The notes beneath the pieces were generated by a model. It was not told the DNA's origin and did not search any database. It saw only the letters and a list, made by a program, of their open reading frames with translations. Below are positions 4,800 to 6,247 of a stretch of DNA of 6,247 bases, one piece after another; position 1 is the stretch's first letter; each line of letters starts with the position of its first letter. The position numbers and the translations under genes were made by a program. The stretch is taken from NCBI GenBank assembly GCA_012515885.1, contig JAAYXN010000311.1:1-6247 (forward strand). The letters run 5' to 3'. The DNA is from Rhodococcus sp. (in: high G+C Gram-positive bacteria). GTDB taxonomy: Bacteria > Actinomycetota > Actinomycetes > Mycobacteriales > Mycobacteriaceae.

Positions 4800-5960
4800 C
4801 TAACTTCCCGTGACCGCATCCGGTTGCGGGTTTTCCATCATCCCCACAATGCGCTGTAGATCTTCCACGGACCCGAACTCGACGACGATCTTTCCTTTGC
4901 GCTTACCCAGGCTCACCGTCACGCGAGTATCGAAAGAATCGGACAGTCGTTCAGCTACGTCTTGCAGGCCCGGCATCTGGATGGGCTTGCGGCGCACCGG
5001 CGCGGAGGTGGGGGCCTCTTCACGATTCGCGAGAGTCACGGCCTCTTCCGTGGCGCGCACCGAAAGTCCTTCGGCGACGATGCGGGCGGCGAGCACTTCC
5101 TGCGCGTCGACTCCAGCTTCCAACGACAGCAGCGCCCGAGCGTGACCGGCGGAGAGAACACCCGCGGCCACCCGGCGCTGAACGGGGACGGGCAGCTTCA
5201 GCAGCCGGATCATGTTCGTGATGACGGGGCGTGAGCGACCCAGACGTGTCGCGAGTTCTTCATGCGTCACGTCGAACTCTTCGAGGAGTTGCTGATACGC
5301 CGCAGCCTCTTCGAGGGGATTGAGCTGGACGCGGTGAATGTTCTCCAGGAGCGCGTCACGCAGGAGGTCGTCGTCTTGGGTTTCGCGAACGATCGCCGGA
5401 ATCGCGGTGAGGCCGGCTTCCTGGCTGGCCCGCCAGCGACGCTCACCCATGATGATTTGGTAGCGGTCGTCACCGACACTGCGCACCACGATCGGCTGCA
5501 TGAGACCGAACTCGCGGATCGAGTGAACCAGTTCGGCAAGCGCTTCTTCATCGAAGACGGTGCGCGGCTGCTTCGGGTTCGTTTCAATCTGCTCCGGGGG
5601 GATCTCCCGATAGATCGCGCCCACATCGGTGGTTGCTGCGGCGGCCGACACGGCGGTGTCGCTCGGGGAGTCCGGTGACGCCGAAGACTTATCCGCCGCC
5701 TTCGAGGCATCCTCCGCGGCGGCATCCTTATCCGGCTTGCCACCCTTAGGTGCGTCCCCGCCAGATTTTGGTGATGCATTGTTTCCCGTGAAACCATCAC
5801 CGTTCGCCGGAGTGGATTCACTCTCCGCGGGTTTAGCGTGGGGGTCGGCGCCGATGACCACGTCAGCGGCGGCCGATCCCAAACCCGGTCCTTGCGCGGG
5901 ACCGGTAGGAATCAATGCTGCAAGACCACGTCCCAATCCACCCCTGCGTGTCTGGCTCAT
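4800..5960 (-). CDS. parB: Chromosome partitioning protein ParB
   Basis: This CTP-dependent DNA clamp loads at parS sites and spreads around the origin so that ParA can separate sister chromosomes. The 386-residue protein has an N-terminal ParA-contact peptide (MSQTRRGGLGRGLAALIPTG, 1-20). A long disordered linker (about 21-115) rich in Ala, Ser, Asp, Lys and Gly follows. The ParB/Spo0J nucleotide-binding domain has NPKQPRTVF (128-136), GERRWRAS (172-179) and ENIHR (206-210). The parS-reading helix-turn-helix is THEELATRLGRSRPVITNMI (232-251). The C-terminal dimer domain (about 327-376) contains KGKIVVEF. Length exceeds the roughly 330-345 residues usual in mycobacteria, mainly because of the linker. 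ATG 5960 has AGGAG 8 nt upstream, and the gene starts 2 bp after the parA stop. A parS-like site lies inside it at 5780-5795. Confidence 0.97.
   Translation of the reverse strand: MSQTRRGGLGRGLAALIPTGPAQGPGLGSAAADVVIGADPHAKPAESESTPANGDGFTGNNASPKSGGDAPKGGKPDKDAAAEDASKAADKSSASPDSPSDTAVSAAAATTDVGAIYREIPPEQIETNPKQPRTVFDEEALAELVHSIREFGLMQPIVVRSVGDDRYQIIMGERRWRASQEAGLTAIPAIVRETQDDDLLRDALLENIHRVQLNPLEEAAAYQQLLEEFDVTHEELATRLGRSRPVITNMIRLLKLPVPVQRRVAAGVLSAGHARALLSLEAGVDAQEVLAARIVAEGLSVRATEEAVTLANREEAPTSAPVRRKPIQMPGLQDVAERLSDSFDTRVTVSLGKRKGKIVVEFGSVEDLQRIVGMMENPQPDAVTGS
5780..5795. promoter_or_regulatory. parS-like ParB binding site inside parB
   Basis: TGTTTCCCGTGAAACC matches the bacterial parS consensus TGTTTCACGTGAAACA at 14 of 16 positions. 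The inner 14 bp, GTTTCCCGTGAAAC, differ at one central base. It encodes about residues 56-61 of ParB (FTGN), in the disordered linker where codon and residue choice are free. A parS inside the parB homologue spo0J is known in Bacillus subtilis. Sequence match is strong; binding is inferred. Confidence 0.8.
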
Positions 5961-5962
5961 GT

Positions 5963-6247
5963 CTATTGCTCCTGAGTCTTTACGGCCCGCGCGGCCAATT
6001 CGCGCCCGGCATCCAAATAGCTCATGGCAGCCCGTGAACCGGGGTCATAGTCGAGAACTGTCATTCCATAGCCCGGAGCTTCCGACACTCGAACGCTCCG
6101 CGGAATCACTGACTTGAGTACAGCATCACCAAAGTGGCCACGGACTTCTTCAGCCACCTGATCGGCGAGCTTGGTCCGGCCGTCATACATCGTGAGCAAC
6201 ACGGTGGAGACGTGGAGGTCCGGATTCAGATGCGCCTGAACCAGTTC
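5963..6247 (-). CDS. parA: Chromosome partitioning ATPase ParA, C-terminal part (partial)
   Basis: The 5' part lies beyond the window; 94 codons and a TAG stop (5965-5963) are visible. The fragment carries typical C-terminal features of the chromosomal ParA/Soj family: HLNPDLHVSTVLLTMYDGRT (visible residues 6-25), VAEEVRGHFGDAVL, then IPRSVRVSEAPGYG (48-61) and DYDPGSRAAMSYLDAGREL (66-84). The Walker motifs are outside the window. ParA is a nucleoid-bound ATPase that pulls ParB-parS complexes apart after replication. It is followed after 2 bp by parB, whose ribosome binding site lies inside the last codons of parA, so the two are translated from one message. The reading frame is open to the window edge with no disruption. 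Confidence 0.97.
   Translation of the reverse strand, partial: ELVQAHLNPDLHVSTVLLTMYDGRTKLADQVAEEVRGHFGDAVLKSVIPRSVRVSEAPGYGMTVLDYDPGSRAAMSYLDAGRELAARAVKTQEQ

Noticed and set aside
4799..4819. ATG 4819 as start of the GNAT-like gene
   Set aside because: It overlaps the end of parB, while GTG 4798 has GGGAAG at 5 nt and gives the expected N-terminus.
5262..5678. 138-codon plus-strand open frame inside parB
   Set aside because: It is antisense to well-conserved ParB domains and shows no known motif; long antisense frames are common in GC-rich genes.

Overview
The window looks like a core chromosomal segment of an actinobacterium in the order Mycobacteriales (the Mycobacterium, Rhodococcus, Gordonia and Corynebacterium group); I cannot settle the genus. 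The evidence is gene order. A sigM end, a membrane anti-sigma gene, trxB, trxA, cwlM, an acetyltransferase-like gene of the Rv3916c type, parB and parA lie in the order known near the replication origin of M. tuberculosis. By eye the base composition is moderately GC-rich (roughly 60%), with GTG starts at trxA, the small ORF and the acetyltransferase-like gene.

Left block, plus strand, 1-2623. It opens with the last 29 codons of an ECF sigma factor (SigM-like). An 8-bp hairpin and a very strong ribosome binding site precede a single-pass membrane anti-sigma factor. After a 138-bp spacer come thioredoxin reductase and thioredoxin, 41 bp apart. The spacer carries a GGAACA-N17-GTT sequence of the type used by disulfide-stress ECF sigma factors, so the trxBA pair may be a target of SigM or a SigH relative. 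A strong 13-bp stem with a T-run (2584-2623) ends this block.

Middle block, plus strand, 2624-4077. The 390-bp gap after trxA holds the structured end of the trx transcript, the terminator, and then a 39-codon small ORF with an almost ideal Shine-Dalgarno sequence. I do not recognise the small ORF. CwlM follows: two peptidoglycan-binding-like domains and an amidase_3 fold that has lost key zinc and catalytic residues. It keeps the C-terminal threonine segment that is phosphorylated in mycobacteria, so it is most likely a cytoplasmic regulator of cell-wall synthesis, not an enzyme.

Right block, minus strand, 6247-4031. The end of parA, all of parB and a GNAT-like gene are packed with gaps of 2 bp and 1 bp and look like one operon. 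The GNAT-like gene runs convergently into cwlM and overlaps it by 47 bp. A near-consensus parS site lies inside parB, in the codons for the disordered linker.

The block links stress sensing and thiol redox control, cell-wall regulation and chromosome segregation. I see no mobile element, CRISPR array, tRNA or rRNA, and nothing that looks like a wholly new system. The points most worth following are the small ORF before cwlM, the intragenic parS site, the putative ECF promoter with its nested inverted repeat, and the hairpin before the anti-sigma gene.
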